From Christiangramia sp. OXR-203 (GTDB lineage Bacteria; Bacteroidota; Bacteroidia; Flavobacteriales; Flavobacteriaceae): 64,000 nucleotides of DNA. Position 1 is the first letter of the stretch; every line of letters starts with the position of its first letter. This document shows positions 26,383 through 35,836 of this stretch, one piece after another. Location: NCBI RefSeq assembly GCF_034372165.1, contig NZ_CP139698.1, positions 3,224,001-3,288,000 of the forward strand. Direction: 5' to 3'. Both the position numbers and the translations under genes were made by a program. The notes below the pieces were generated by a model. It was not told the origin of the DNA. It saw nothing but the letters and a program-made list of their open reading frames with translations, and searched no databases.

Positions 26383-27954
26383 TTAATTATAGTTGGTATA
26401 ATATATTCTCAATTTCAATCTCTTATTTTCATCTGCGGAATTGCTACCGTGCAATACGGTTCCTTCCGGAGTTAATACAGAACCCGTAGGAATTCTGGTA
26501 AGCTCTTCTGAATTTCTTACTGCAGAATTTAAAGAACCTGCAATTACTCCCTGACTTGACCTTGATACCACCGTATTAATATTAGGCACTGCTACAAGTC
26601 CTAGTTTCACATTATCTCCATCATTATTCAGAATGTTGGATAAATGGTTAGTGATTCTTAAAGTATAATAATAACCATCTTCTCCTTCTTCAACCTGCAA
26701 CGGACTAGAAAAAGTCGTCAAACTCGCTGATGGATCTGCCGCATTTAGCGTAAGATCTATCGCGTAATCGCCAAGAAAAGCATTATTAGTAAAGTCATAC
26801 AAATATAGTCTATCTGGATTTTCACCTTCATAAACATCACGATTTACAAAAAATTCCAGGGTAGCTTCATTGATCAATAGATCTTGTGATCTTAGATCGT
26901 CAAGCACCAATGTATCTGGAAATAGCTCAATAATCGCCATACTTCCTTGCTGTCCTTTAATATAAAGATTTTCAGCACCGGTTTCTGAAGATTGCGACTC
27001 AATTTCCTGTAAAATATCAGATGGATATGCTCCCTCCAATAGATTCACTCTGTTTCCAGAAGCAAAATTCAAGGTATAACTCCCACGAACACCCTCTTCA
27101 AGCTCATCATCTACCTCGCGATCACTACGATAATACAGAGTGATCTTAGCATCCTGATTATTCAGATTAAAGAAGATCTGTGATCCTTCGGTTCCATTCT
27201 CCTCAGCTTTGATATATAAATTTCTGAAGTAGTTTTTGAAATCGGTATTCGAAGATAATTCAGAAGAACCTTCCTTATCAATGATTTTGGCCTCAAAGTA
27301 ATCCACCGGGAGTTTTATCCTGAAAGATGGTGTATTGGCGATAGTATCGGTCCCATCTTCCCCGACTTCGTAAGAATCGAAAGCCAAAGGAGAAGGAACG
27401 AAATTCTCTTCTTCATAGATGGCCGGCCCTACAATATTCTGTTCGAATAGTTGCTTTTGATCTGAATAATATCTCTGAGCCGATTCAAAACCAGCATCAG
27501 GATCGAGATCATTCAGCAAAAAGTTCGTCTCGAAGATGGATAATTTGAAAGAACCATTTCCATAAATGGAATCCAGCTCGTATGTTACCTCATCATCATC
27601 TGAAGTAGCTGCTTCCGAAGAATAATAGGGGATCTTAAGCACCACACTATCAAGTTCTATGTTGTCGCCAAAATCTGGATCCAAAGTAGATAATCTCAAC
27701 TCGCTAACTATACTAGCGACAGATTTACCGTACAGATCGTGATTAGTAACACCCAGAAAGAAATTGGACGAGTTATTGGTTTGTACTGAATTAAGCTTTT
27801 TAGTGTAGGCATTCACGTTGAACTCCCGAACTTCAACATTCGAAGGATTGGTTATGATCTCTCCTCCTATTTCTGAAAAGTCTTCATCACACCCTACAAA
27901 AGCGGAAATAACAGCCATAAAGACTGTTATTCTGTATAAATTATTTAATCTCAT
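26383..27954 (-). CDS. DUF4270 domain lipoprotein
   Basis: The 523-residue protein has a lipoprotein signal (MRLNNLYRITVFMAVISAFVGC, lipid cysteine at 22) followed by DEDFSEIGGEI, the standard start of DUF4270 proteins. The rest is beta-rich with paired patterns such as LDSVVLKIPYYSS and INEATLEFFVNRDVYEGENPDRLYLYDFTNN. These resemble the carbohydrate-binding-like jelly rolls of cell-surface proteins. Function is unknown; the family is confined to Bacteroidota. It sits between the GT5-like gene and glmS with 5 and 11 base gaps. Confidence 0.88.
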   Translation of the reverse strand: MRLNNLYRITVFMAVISAFVGCDEDFSEIGGEIITNPSNVEVREFNVNAYTKKLNSVQTNNSSNFFLGVTNHDLYGKSVASIVSELRLSTLDPDFGDNIELDSVVLKIPYYSSEAATSDDDEVTYELDSIYGNGSFKLSIFETNFLLNDLDPDAGFESAQRYYSDQKQLFEQNIVGPAIYEEENFVPSPLAFDSYEVGEDGTDTIANTPSFRIKLPVDYFEAKIIDKEGSSELSSNTDFKNYFRNLYIKAEENGTEGSQIFFNLNNQDAKITLYYRSDREVDDELEEGVRGSYTLNFASGNRVNLLEGAYPSDILQEIESQSSETGAENLYIKGQQGSMAIIELFPDTLVLDDLRSQDLLINEATLEFFVNRDVYEGENPDRLYLYDFTNNAFLGDYAIDLTLNAADPSASLTTFSSPLQVEEGEDGYYYTLRITNHLSNILNNDGDNVKLGLVAVPNINTVVSRSSQGVIAGSLNSAVRNSEELTRIPTGSVLTPEGTVLHGSNSADENKRLKLRIYYTNYN

Positions 27955-27965
27955 TTAAATTTTTC

Positions 27966-28781
27966 TTACGATTCTGACAATACTTTAGTGTCATAAAATT
28001 CCTGATACGCGTGAGAGAAATTTTCTTTTTCGGTATAAGGAAGAACCGGTTTATTAAGCTTCTTAATGTAATCCTGCAACTCTTCAGGCACATCATCACC
28101 ACCCATTACTACAGCATCTGAATTATCTACTGCCGTCTTCAAAATATTTACGAAGTTTGGAGTTTTTAGATGCTTTACGTTAGCATTTTCAAAACCATCA
28201 AACAAAATTTTCTCACGTAGTTCTTCATCTAACGTTCCATCGAAACTTTGATTGTAAACAGAGGTCACAATTTTTGCATCACGGAATAATGGCTCATTCC
28301 CGTAATAATTTCTTAAATAAAGTGGTAAAAGAGAAGATAACCATCCATGTACATGAATGATATCTGGAGACCAGTTCAGTTTTTTTACTGTTTCGATCAC
28401 CCCTTTTGCAAAAAATATTGCTCTTTCGTCATTATCAGAAAAGAGATTTCCATCTTCATCTGTCAAAGTTGCCTTCCTTTTAAAATAATCTTCATTATCA
28501 ATAAAATAAACCTGCATTCTCTCCTTTGGGATGGAAGCAACTTTAATGATTAGAGGCATATCAAGATCGTTGATCACCAGGTTCATCCCGGATAATCGAA
28601 TCACTTCATGTAATTGATGCCTTCTTTCATTTATATTTCCGAATCTTGGCATAAAGATCCTTATCTGTCCGCCTAGGTTATTAACCATTTTTGCAGCTTC
28701 AAAGGAAGTAGATGAGATATCGGTTTCAGGTAAGTACGGTATAACTTCAGACGAGACGTATAACACTCTCTTATCTTTCAT
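27966..28781 (-). CDS. GT5-type glycogen/starch synthase N-terminal domain protein
   Basis: The 271-residue protein matches only the N-terminal Rossmann domain of glycogen synthases: RVLYVSSEVIPYLPETDISSTSFEAAKMVNNLGGQIRIFMPRFG, then SPDIIHVHGWLSSLLPLYLRNYYG. Full GlgA has about 470-480 residues, so the C-terminal sugar-nucleotide domain is missing. The KxGGLxDV substrate motif that should follow the first strand is replaced by ETDISSTSF. It is therefore doubtful as a glycosyltransferase. It heads an operon with the DUF4270 lipoprotein and glmS and is divergent from panC. Confidence 0.85.
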   Translation of the reverse strand: MKDKRVLYVSSEVIPYLPETDISSTSFEAAKMVNNLGGQIRIFMPRFGNINERRHQLHEVIRLSGMNLVINDLDMPLIIKVASIPKERMQVYFIDNEDYFKRKATLTDEDGNLFSDNDERAIFFAKGVIETVKKLNWSPDIIHVHGWLSSLLPLYLRNYYGNEPLFRDAKIVTSVYNQSFDGTLDEELREKILFDGFENANVKHLKTPNFVNILKTAVDNSDAVVMGGDDVPEELQDYIKKLNKPVLPYTEKENFSHAYQEFYDTKVLSES

Positions 28782-28821
28782 ATATTCTTTGCTTTAGTTA
28801 CGTTTCCGAATAAAAAACACG

Positions 28822-28868
28822 CAAAATTACAAAATTTTATGCAGATTGCCACAGATATATTAAGTTTG
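28822..28868. promoter_or_regulatory. Divergent promoter region between the GT5-like gene and panC
   Basis: A plus-strand -7 box TAAGTTTG (28861-28868) sits 23 bases before panC. A minus-strand box TAATTTTG (28829-28822) sits 40 bases before the GT5-like gene. Well-spaced -33 elements are not evident for either. Confidence 0.45.
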
Positions 28869-28891
28869 CACGCTGTTAATTTTAAAATAAA

Positions 28892-29743
28892 ATGCAGGTT
28901 TTTAGGGAGAAAGGACGTTTACTTGAGGCTATTCGCGAGAAGAAATCTGAAGAAAAGAGCATCGGACTGGTGCCAACCATGGGTGCTTTACATGAAGGTC
29001 ATCTATCCCTGGTTCAATTCGCCACACAACAAACAGATCAGGTTGTTGTATCCATATTTGTAAATCCAACTCAATTTGATGACCCGGATGATCTGGAAAA
29101 ATACCCTAGAAATCTCGAGCAGGATATCGCATTATTAAAGACTAAATTCGAAAATTTATGGATTTTTAGCCCTAATGCGACTGAACTCTATGACGGCAAG
29201 ATCGTTTCCCAGCAATTTGATTTTGGTGGCTTGGAGAATGTCATGGAAGGAAAATTTAGAAATGGACATTTTAATGGTGTTGGCACCGTAGTGAAAAAAT
29301 TGTTCGAAGCCACGGAACCTGATAAAGCTTTTTTCGGTGAAAAGGATTTTCAGCAATTACAGATTATTCGCAAACTTACAGATCTCACAAAACTACCAGT
29401 GGAAATCATTGGCTGCCCAATTTTAAGAGAGGATAGCGGACTTGCAAGGTCGTCACGAAATGAACGTCTAACTGATGCAAACAGGCAGAAAGCAGCTTTT
29501 ATTTATAAAACGCTACAAACTGCCAGTGAGCTATTTGGCACAAAAAGTGCTAAAGAAGTGACAGACTGGGTTGAGGCGGCATTTCAAGATCAGGATGTTC
29601 TGGAACTGGAATATTTTATGATTGCTGAAGCTAATAGTCTTCAAAAAATTGAAACCAAAGAAAAAGAAAAACAATACAGGGCGTTCATCGCAGTATATGC
29701 AGACGATATTCGTCTCATCGATAACATCGCTCTGAACAATTAA
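28892..29743 (+). CDS. panC: Pantothenate synthetase
   Basis: The 283-residue enzyme joins pantoate and beta-alanine with ATP. VPTMGALHEGHLSLVQFA (about 28-45) holds the HIGH-like motif. SIFVNPTQFDDPDDLEKYPR (about 54-73) and FFGEKDFQQLQIIRKL (about 147-162) are canonical, and REDSGLARSSRN is the KMSKS-like loop. panD follows after three bases, a pairing that joins the two branches of vitamin B5 synthesis. Confidence 0.97.
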   Translation: MQVFREKGRLLEAIREKKSEEKSIGLVPTMGALHEGHLSLVQFATQQTDQVVVSIFVNPTQFDDPDDLEKYPRNLEQDIALLKTKFENLWIFSPNATELYDGKIVSQQFDFGGLENVMEGKFRNGHFNGVGTVVKKLFEATEPDKAFFGEKDFQQLQIIRKLTDLTKLPVEIIGCPILREDSGLARSSRNERLTDANRQKAAFIYKTLQTASELFGTKSAKEVTDWVEAAFQDQDVLELEYFMIAEANSLQKIETKEKEKQYRAFIAVYADDIRLIDNIALNN

Positions 29744-29749
29744 TTCATG

Positions 29750-30100
29750 ATGCAGATTCACGTAGTAAAATCCAAAATTCACAGAGTTAAAGTAACCGGT
29801 GCAGATCTAAATTATATTGGTAGTATCACTATCGATGAAGATTTAATGGAAGCGGCGAATATCATTGAAGGTGAAAAGGTACAGATCGTTAATAATAATA
29901 ACGGTGAACGTCTTGAAACTTACGTAATTCCAGGCCCTAGAAATTCAGGTGAGATCACTTTAAACGGTGCGGCAGCAAGAAAAGTTGCCAAGGACGATAT
30001 TTTGATCATTATCGCGTATGGAATTATGGAAATAGAAGAAGCTAAAAACTTTAAACCCTCATTGGTATTTCCTGATGAAGAAACCAATCTTTTGAAATAA
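29750..30100 (+). CDS. panD: Aspartate 1-decarboxylase proenzyme
   Basis: The protein makes beta-alanine for PanC and has a pyruvoyl group formed by self-cleavage. From the second ATG (29750) it has 116 residues, and the cleavage pair GS in YIGSITID falls at G24-S25, the same as in E. coli. A preceding ATG at 29747 gives one more Met. [23 protein letters not shown] is the typical C-terminal half. Confidence 0.97.
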   Translation: MQIHVVKSKIHRVKVTGADLNYIGSITIDEDLMEAANIIEGEKVQIVNNNNGERLETYVIPGPRNSGEITLNGAAARKVAKDDILIIIAYGIMEIEEAKNFKPSLVFPDEETNLLK

Positions 30101-30104
30101 GGCG

Positions 30105-31070
30105 TTGAGCAAAAAATTCAAAAAGTTTTTAAAAATTAGTATCCCCTTATTTCTGGGGATTTTTTTAGTATGGTATTCATTACAGAGTTCTACTGCCCAG
30201 GAACGTGCAAGCCTGTGGCAGAGTATTGTTGATGCCAACAAATTCTGGATTGCAATTTCTTTTGTTCTTGGAACGCTTTCACATCTTTCCAGGGCTTATC
30301 GTTGGAAGTTTATGCTGGAACCAATGGGTTATACCACCCGGCTTCCAAATCGTTTCATGGCAGTAATGGTCGCCTATCTTGCTAACTTCGGAATTCCAAG
30401 ATCTGGTGAAGTTTTGCGTGCTGCCACGCTAACTACTTATGAAAAGGTTCCTTTTGAAAAAGGTTTCGGAACCATTATTTCTGAAAGAGTTGCTGATCTA
30501 CTTATTCTAATGCTCATCATTGGCGTTGCGCTTATTTTGCAAACCGACGATCTTTTAGGATACCTGCATGATCAGAACATTAAACCCATGAATACCCTAC
30601 TCATTTTTCTGGGACTGGTAGTACTCGGAGTTTTAGGCCTTACAGTTATTAAAAGATCGAACTGGGGACCTTTTAAAAAAATAAAAAAACTCGCAAAAGG
30701 CCTGCTGGAAGGGATGCGAAGTATCCTGAACATGCGCCAGAAATGGGCTTTTATAGGACATACCATCTTTATCTGGTCAATGTACCTATGCATGTTCTTC
30801 GTAATAAAACTAAGCGTTCCAGAGACTGCAGATGCTACTCCAGGCACCATTCTGGCTGCATTCGTTGTGGGAAGTTTTGCAGTTTCAGCAACTAATGGTG
30901 GCATAGGAGTCTATCCATTAGCCGTAGGCGGAATCCTGATGTTCTTTGGGATCGAATCACATGCTGCTGAAGCGCTTGGCTGGATCTCCTGGGCAACTCA
31001 AACCGCTGTGGTTCTGTTATTTGGCGGACTATCATTTATACTGTTACCGCTTTTTAATAACAGGAAATAA
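30105..31070 (+). CDS. UPF0104 / LPG-synthase-TM family flippase-like protein
   Basis: The 321-residue integral membrane protein has about eight helices. The family pattern LGTLSHLSRAYRWKFMLEPMGY (about 53-74) is followed by MAVMVAYLANFGIPRSGEVLRAATLTTYEKVPFEKGFGTIISERVADLLILM. This domain is shared with the flippase half of MprF and with lipid-modifying exporters; the substrate here is unknown. The start must be TTG at 30105: a stop lies four codons upstream and the next Met is residue 70. It starts four bases after panD, so it is in the pan operon. Confidence 0.88.
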   Translation: MSKKFKKFLKISIPLFLGIFLVWYSLQSSTAQERASLWQSIVDANKFWIAISFVLGTLSHLSRAYRWKFMLEPMGYTTRLPNRFMAVMVAYLANFGIPRSGEVLRAATLTTYEKVPFEKGFGTIISERVADLLILMLIIGVALILQTDDLLGYLHDQNIKPMNTLLIFLGLVVLGVLGLTVIKRSNWGPFKKIKKLAKGLLEGMRSILNMRQKWAFIGHTIFIWSMYLCMFFVIKLSVPETADATPGTILAAFVVGSFAVSATNGGIGVYPLAVGGILMFFGIESHAAEALGWISWATQTAVVLLFGGLSFILLPLFNNRK

Positions 31071-31105
31071 TACTTACCTTTCCTGTCCGAATCAATACTA
31101 CACCT

Positions 31106-32251
31106 ATGAAACGTTTATCAACCATGCTATTGGCACTCATTCTGCCTTTAGTAAGCTGGTCGCAGATCTTGCACGAGACCGTCAACTCTCAAAAGTTAGG
31201 AGAACAAAGAGAAATTAAAATTCAACTTCCCAGAAATTACGAACAGAATTCAGAGAAGAGATACCCTGTTGTGGTCGTTCTGGATGGAGACTACCTGTTC
31301 GAACCCGTAGCTGGTATGGTAGATTATTATTCTTACTGGAAAGATATTCCTGAAATGATCGTTGTGGGAATCAATCAGGATGGAATTCGTATGGAAGACA
31401 CAGCCTATGGAGAAAACTCTCTTCCTGCAGATAAAGGCGCTAAGTTTTTTGAATTTATAGGTATGGAATTACTCGCCAGTCTCGATCAAAAATACAGAAC
31501 TTCAAATTTCCGTATGATCGTAGGGCATGATTTTACGGCTAATTTTATCAATTATTATCTCCTTAAACAGGAGCCTATTTTCAAAGGTTATATTAATCTT
31601 AGTCCTGATCTGGCTCCAGAAGTAGCGAACTGGGTTACGGATGCATTAGAATCTTCAGAATCCAAAAAATGGTTCTATCTGGCAACTTCAAACGAGGATA
31701 TTCCTGCACTAAAATCTGGTATTGCCAGTTTTGATAATCAATTGAAAGGCATCAACAATAAGCTGGTTTCTTATAAATTTGAAGAATTTACGGGTGAATC
31801 TCACTACTCGCTGGTCGGTAAGGCCATACCATCTGCAATTTCAAGCATGTTTGAGATCTACCGCCCTATTTCAACCAAAGATTATAATGAAATCCTTCTG
31901 CAAACTTCCATATCTCCTACCCAATATCTTACCGAGAAATATGAGTCGATCGAAGAACTTTATGGTCTTAAAAGACAAATAAGCATCAACGATTTTATGG
32001 CTGTTCATAACGCTATTGAAAAAACACGAAACTGGGAAGCCTATAAGGATCTTTACAAACTTGCTTTTGATCATTATCCGGGAACCATGTTGGGAACATT
32101 CTTCGAAGCCCGACATGAAGAAGAAACCGGGAATCCCAAAAAGGCAATGCGTATGTATCAAAATGCCTACGGACAAAAAAGTATCGCGTTCCTGGATGCA
32201 GATTATATGCTGGAGAAGGCAGATGCAATCAAAAAAGATTTCGGTTATTAG
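31106..32251 (+). CDS. Secreted esterase-fold protein lacking the nucleophile serine
   Basis: The 381-residue protein has a signal peptide (MKRLSTMLLALILPLVSWSQ). It then has an alpha/beta hydrolase of the Fes/esterase-D type: YPVVVVLDGDYLFEPVAGMVDYY, EMIVVGINQDGIRMEDT. The nucleophile elbow reads IVGHDFTANFINYY, with Asp142 where GxSxG esterases have Ser. A histidine in GESHYSLVGKAIPSA (about 232) is kept. Residues 300-381 are helical and TPR-like (EEETGNPKKAMRMYQNAY). The gene lies in line with panCD and before radA. It may be a binding protein or a changed enzyme. Confidence 0.82.
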   Translation: MKRLSTMLLALILPLVSWSQILHETVNSQKLGEQREIKIQLPRNYEQNSEKRYPVVVVLDGDYLFEPVAGMVDYYSYWKDIPEMIVVGINQDGIRMEDTAYGENSLPADKGAKFFEFIGMELLASLDQKYRTSNFRMIVGHDFTANFINYYLLKQEPIFKGYINLSPDLAPEVANWVTDALESSESKKWFYLATSNEDIPALKSGIASFDNQLKGINNKLVSYKFEEFTGESHYSLVGKAIPSAISSMFEIYRPISTKDYNEILLQTSISPTQYLTEKYESIEELYGLKRQISINDFMAVHNAIEKTRNWEAYKDLYKLAFDHYPGTMLGTFFEARHEEETGNPKKAMRMYQNAYGQKSIAFLDADYMLEKADAIKKDFGY

Positions 32252-32269
32252 CAGAATATAATTTAGAAG

Positions 32270-33634
32270 ATGGCAAAGGTAAAGACAACATTCTATTGTC
32301 AGAAATGTGGTGCACAATACGCAAAATGGCAGGGGAAATGCAACAGTTGCGGCGACTGGAATACGATAGTAGAAGAGCTTGTTGCTAAACCTGAAAAAAA
32401 GGACTGGAAAACCAGTGCCAGTAAGGAAGCCAAAAAATTAGCCAGGCCGTTGCTCATTGCTGAAATTGAAACTACACCACACGACCGTCTGAATACTGGA
32501 AACAATGAACTAAATCGTGTACTTGGAGGTGGGCTCGTTCCGGGGTCGCTTACTTTGCTCGGTGGTGAACCAGGAATTGGGAAAAGTACGCTACTACTTC
32601 AGATCAGTCTGCAACTAAAATACAAGGTATTATACGTTTCCGGAGAAGAAAGTCAGCAGCAAATAAAAATGCGCGCTGAACGTATCGACCCTAATCCTGC
32701 CAACTGTTTTATCCTTACCGAAACTAAGACTCAGAATATCTTCCGTCAGGTAGAAGAGATCGAGCCTGAAGTGGTTATTATCGATTCGATCCAGACCTTG
32801 CATAGTGATTATATTGAAAGCGCTCCGGGAAGCATTTCGCAGATAAGGGAATGCACTGCCGAGCTTATAAAATTTGCTAAGGAAAGTAATACTCCGGTCA
32901 TTTTGATAGGGCATATCACGAAAGAAGGAAGTATCGCTGGCCCGAAGGTTCTTGAGCATATGGTCGATACCGTTTTGCAGTTTGAAGGAGATCGAAACCA
33001 TGTATACAGGATCCTTAGAGCGCATAAAAATCGCTTCGGAAGCACACATGAATTAGGCATCTATGAGATGCAGGGCAGCGGACTCCGGGAAGTCAACAAT
33101 CCTTCAGAAATACTTATTTCCAAGAATGATGAAGATCTAAGTGGAACAGCCATCGCTTCTACACTGGAAGGAATGCGACCATTAATGATCGAGATCCAGG
33201 CTTTGGTAAGCACCGCTGTCTACGGGACACCACAGCGCTCTACCACCGGTTATAATGCCAAAAGACTGAATATGTTATTGGCAGTTCTCGAGAAAAGAGC
33301 TGGATTCAGGCTGGGAGCGAAAGATGTTTTCCTGAATGTTACTGGCGGTATTAGTGTGGATGACCCGGCGATAGACCTCGCGGTTGTTGCTGCAATTCTG
33401 TCTTCAAACGAAGATATTGCCCTTCCAAAAGATATCTGTTTTGCTGCTGAAATTGGCCTCGCTGGTGAGGTGAGACCTGTAACCAGGGTCGAGCAAAGAA
33501 TTCTTGAGGCCGAGAAACTTGGTTTTGCCAGCATTATGGTCTCTAAACAGAATAAATTCCCGAAATCTGAATATCATATCAGGGTCATTAAAGTTTCCAA
33601 AATTGAAGATGTTGTAAGTCATCTTTTTGAATAG
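32270..33634 (+). CDS. radA: DNA repair protein RadA
   Basis: The 454-residue RecA-like helicase acts in branch migration of recombination intermediates. The zinc finger has C10, C13, C24 and C27 (FYCQKCGAQYAKWQGKCNSCG). Walker A is GGEPGIGKST (98-107), and VVIIDSIQTLHS is Walker B. The RadA-specific KNRFG motif is at 253-257. The C-terminal Lon-like domain begins near 290 (GMRPLMIEIQALVSTAVYGTPQRSTTGYN) and has no catalytic Ser/Lys pair, as usual. Confidence 0.97.
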   Translation: MAKVKTTFYCQKCGAQYAKWQGKCNSCGDWNTIVEELVAKPEKKDWKTSASKEAKKLARPLLIAEIETTPHDRLNTGNNELNRVLGGGLVPGSLTLLGGEPGIGKSTLLLQISLQLKYKVLYVSGEESQQQIKMRAERIDPNPANCFILTETKTQNIFRQVEEIEPEVVIIDSIQTLHSDYIESAPGSISQIRECTAELIKFAKESNTPVILIGHITKEGSIAGPKVLEHMVDTVLQFEGDRNHVYRILRAHKNRFGSTHELGIYEMQGSGLREVNNPSEILISKNDEDLSGTAIASTLEGMRPLMIEIQALVSTAVYGTPQRSTTGYNAKRLNMLLAVLEKRAGFRLGAKDVFLNVTGGISVDDPAIDLAVVAAILSSNEDIALPKDICFAAEIGLAGEVRPVTRVEQRILEAEKLGFASIMVSKQNKFPKSEYHIRVIKVSKIEDVVSHLFE

Positions 33635-33667
33635 ACTGGCACAATTGCTGCGTATATTTAGCTCGAT

Positions 33668-34801
33668 ATGAAGCAAATGCGCAACCTTAGGTATATTTTT
33701 ATTTTCTTGCTTATTTCTGGCTGTTCTCAGCTGGAAAAGGCTGAAGATCTTATTTCAGGTCTTTCTGAAAAAGAGAAATATCAACGGGATCAGGATATTT
33801 CAGATGAATTATTTAGTCTTTGGGAATCCAGGATTCAGAAAGCTTTAAACGATAGTATTGAAGTTGAAATGCCCTATACCGAAGCAGGAAACTTGAAACC
33901 TAAAAGCTTCCATATTTATTCTTACCAGGCGTATTTAAAACCAGGTGAGATCCTGAACACAAATTTTAAAACCGACTCCTCCTCCACCCTTATTTTTACT
34001 GAAATATATCGTCGTAACAATCAAACTAAAAAGTTTGAACAGGTTTTAAAACCTAAACCTGATGGTTCTATCTCCTACGAAGTAGAAGAAAACGGACTCT
34101 ATAAAGTGATCTTTCAGCCGGAAATTGAAGCTCATACACCGTTTACAATTCAACTTGCCATACTACCGGCTTATCAATTTCCAGTTTCTGGCGGGGAAAA
34201 TGCAGATATTGGTAGTTACTGGGGAGATATTCGGGATGGTGGCAGCCGGGACCATGAGGGTATAGATATTTTTGCAGATCGGGGAACGCCGGTGATCGCA
34301 ACAACTTCAGGAAGAATAGGTTTTTCAGGAGAGAAAGGCCTTGGTGGAAAACAGGTCTGGCTGCGTGATTCTAAACGATCTCAATCTCTATATTATGCTC
34401 ACCTGGATAGTATAGTACCAAATTTAAATTCGGTCAAAACTGGCGATACTCTTGGCTTTGTTGGCAATACCGGAAATGCAAAAACCACACCTCCACATTT
34501 ACACTTCGGAATATATCGCAGGAATACTGGAGCGATTGATCCGCTGGGATTTGTTTATAAAACTGAAACCCTGGAAAGTGCTATTCCGAAGGAAAATGAA
34601 ATAGCGCGACAACTTAGAGTAAATTCGAACAAAGCAAATCTTAGGAATAAAGCAGCGGCCAGTAATTCTAAAATAATGAAAACTGCCAGAAATGGCGAAT
34701 TGTTGTTCGTACAAGGTAAAACGGCCGATTGGTATCATGTTCGTGATAGCCTCGATCGTTCTATGTATGTGCATGAGAGCCTGGTAAGACCAAGTATTTA
34801 G
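33668..34801 (+). CDS. M23 family metallopeptidase lipoprotein with SH3 domain
   Basis: The 377-residue protein is probably anchored by Cys19 (IFIFLLISGCSQ). The LytM/M23 domain has H196 and D200 in SRDHEGIDIFADRGTPV. Its active-site pair is H277-L-H279 in TPPHLHFGIYRR, and HLDS near 245 completes the set. An SH3-like domain fills about 315-377 (LRVNSNKANLRNKAA, ending YVHESLVRPSI). It likely cuts or remodels peptidoglycan in the periplasm. Its stop overlaps the stop of the convergent aldo/keto reductase by TTAG (34798-34801). Confidence 0.93.
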   Translation: MKQMRNLRYIFIFLLISGCSQLEKAEDLISGLSEKEKYQRDQDISDELFSLWESRIQKALNDSIEVEMPYTEAGNLKPKSFHIYSYQAYLKPGEILNTNFKTDSSSTLIFTEIYRRNNQTKKFEQVLKPKPDGSISYEVEENGLYKVIFQPEIEAHTPFTIQLAILPAYQFPVSGGENADIGSYWGDIRDGGSRDHEGIDIFADRGTPVIATTSGRIGFSGEKGLGGKQVWLRDSKRSQSLYYAHLDSIVPNLNSVKTGDTLGFVGNTGNAKTTPPHLHFGIYRRNTGAIDPLGFVYKTETLESAIPKENEIARQLRVNSNKANLRNKAAASNSKIMKTARNGELLFVQGKTADWYHVRDSLDRSMYVHESLVRPSI

Positions 34802-35832
34802 GGTGCAGGATTCGGAATTTGTTGATGGATCTCATCGATCTCTTTCAAAATTTCATCGCTAAGAACGATATCAACACTTTCAATATTTTCCTTTAGTTGC
34901 TCCATGGTCGTAGCACCAATAATATTGCTGGTTACGAATTTTTGCTGATTCACAAAAGCTAAAGCGAGATGGGTTAAACTAAGATCATGCTTATCTGCAA
35001 GATCTTTGTATTTCCTGGTTGCTTCGACTGCCAGATCGTTTGAATATCTCTTATACTGCGGAAACAGATCTAAACGGGAGTTCTTTTGAATACCATTTAA
35101 ATGCTTTCCACTAAGCGTTCCCATTCCAAGCGGTGAATACGGAAATAAGCCTACATTCTCCCGATGAAGTATTTCTGTTAATCCAACCTCGTCTTTTCGA
35201 TTCAGCAGACTGTATGGATTTTGAACGGTCACTACTTTCGGCAGTTTATCTCCTGCAGCCTGAAGGAATTTCATGAGTCCGTACGGAGTTTCGTTACTCA
35301 AACCTATATGACCTATTTTCCCTTGCTGAACAAACTCCTGCAAAGATTCCAGGATCTCCTGAAAGTTTTCTTCCCAGGCTTCAGATTCATCATGCTTATA
35401 ATCCAGTTTTCCGAAGAAATTGGTATTACGTTCCGGCCAGTGCAACTGGTAAAGATCGATGTAACCTGTTTGCAATCTCTTTAAGGAATTATGCAATGCA
35501 TCCTGGATGGCCTCTTTATGAAAACCAAGATTTTCGCGAATATGCGAAACCATATCTCCGGGACCAGCCACTTTGCTGGCGATCACCACATCATCTCTTC
35601 TTCCGGTTTTCTTCAACCAGGACCCGATCACTTTTTCTGTACTTCCCTGAGTTTCTGCCTTCGTTGGGATCGAGTACATTTCAGCAGTATCAATAAAGTT
35701 CACACCTTTATCCAGGGCGTAATCTATTTGCTCGTGACCTTCAGCCTCTGTATTCTGCTCGCCCCAGGTCATGGAACCAAGACAGATCTTACTAACTTTA
35801 ATATTGGTATTTGGTAGATTGTTGTATTTCAT
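34798..35832 (-). CDS. Aldo/keto reductase (Tas-like)
   Basis: The 344-residue NADP-dependent TIM-barrel oxidoreductase has the catalytic tetrad in FIDTAEMYS (Asp, Tyr), VIASKVAG (Lys) and DLYQLHWPER (His). The stretch NTNFFGKLDYKHDESEAWEENFQEILESLQEFVQQGKIGHIGLSNETPYGLMKF is typical of the Tas subfamily. The substrate is unknown. It starts four bases after the OmpA-type gene stop, in the same direction. Confidence 0.93.
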   Translation of the reverse strand: MKYNNLPNTNIKVSKICLGSMTWGEQNTEAEGHEQIDYALDKGVNFIDTAEMYSIPTKAETQGSTEKVIGSWLKKTGRRDDVVIASKVAGPGDMVSHIRENLGFHKEAIQDALHNSLKRLQTGYIDLYQLHWPERNTNFFGKLDYKHDESEAWEENFQEILESLQEFVQQGKIGHIGLSNETPYGLMKFLQAAGDKLPKVVTVQNPYSLLNRKDEVGLTEILHRENVGLFPYSPLGMGTLSGKHLNGIQKNSRLDLFPQYKRYSNDLAVEATRKYKDLADKHDLSLTHLALAFVNQQKFVTSNIIGATTMEQLKENIESVDIVLSDEILKEIDEIHQQIPNPAP

Positions 35833-35836
35833 CTAA

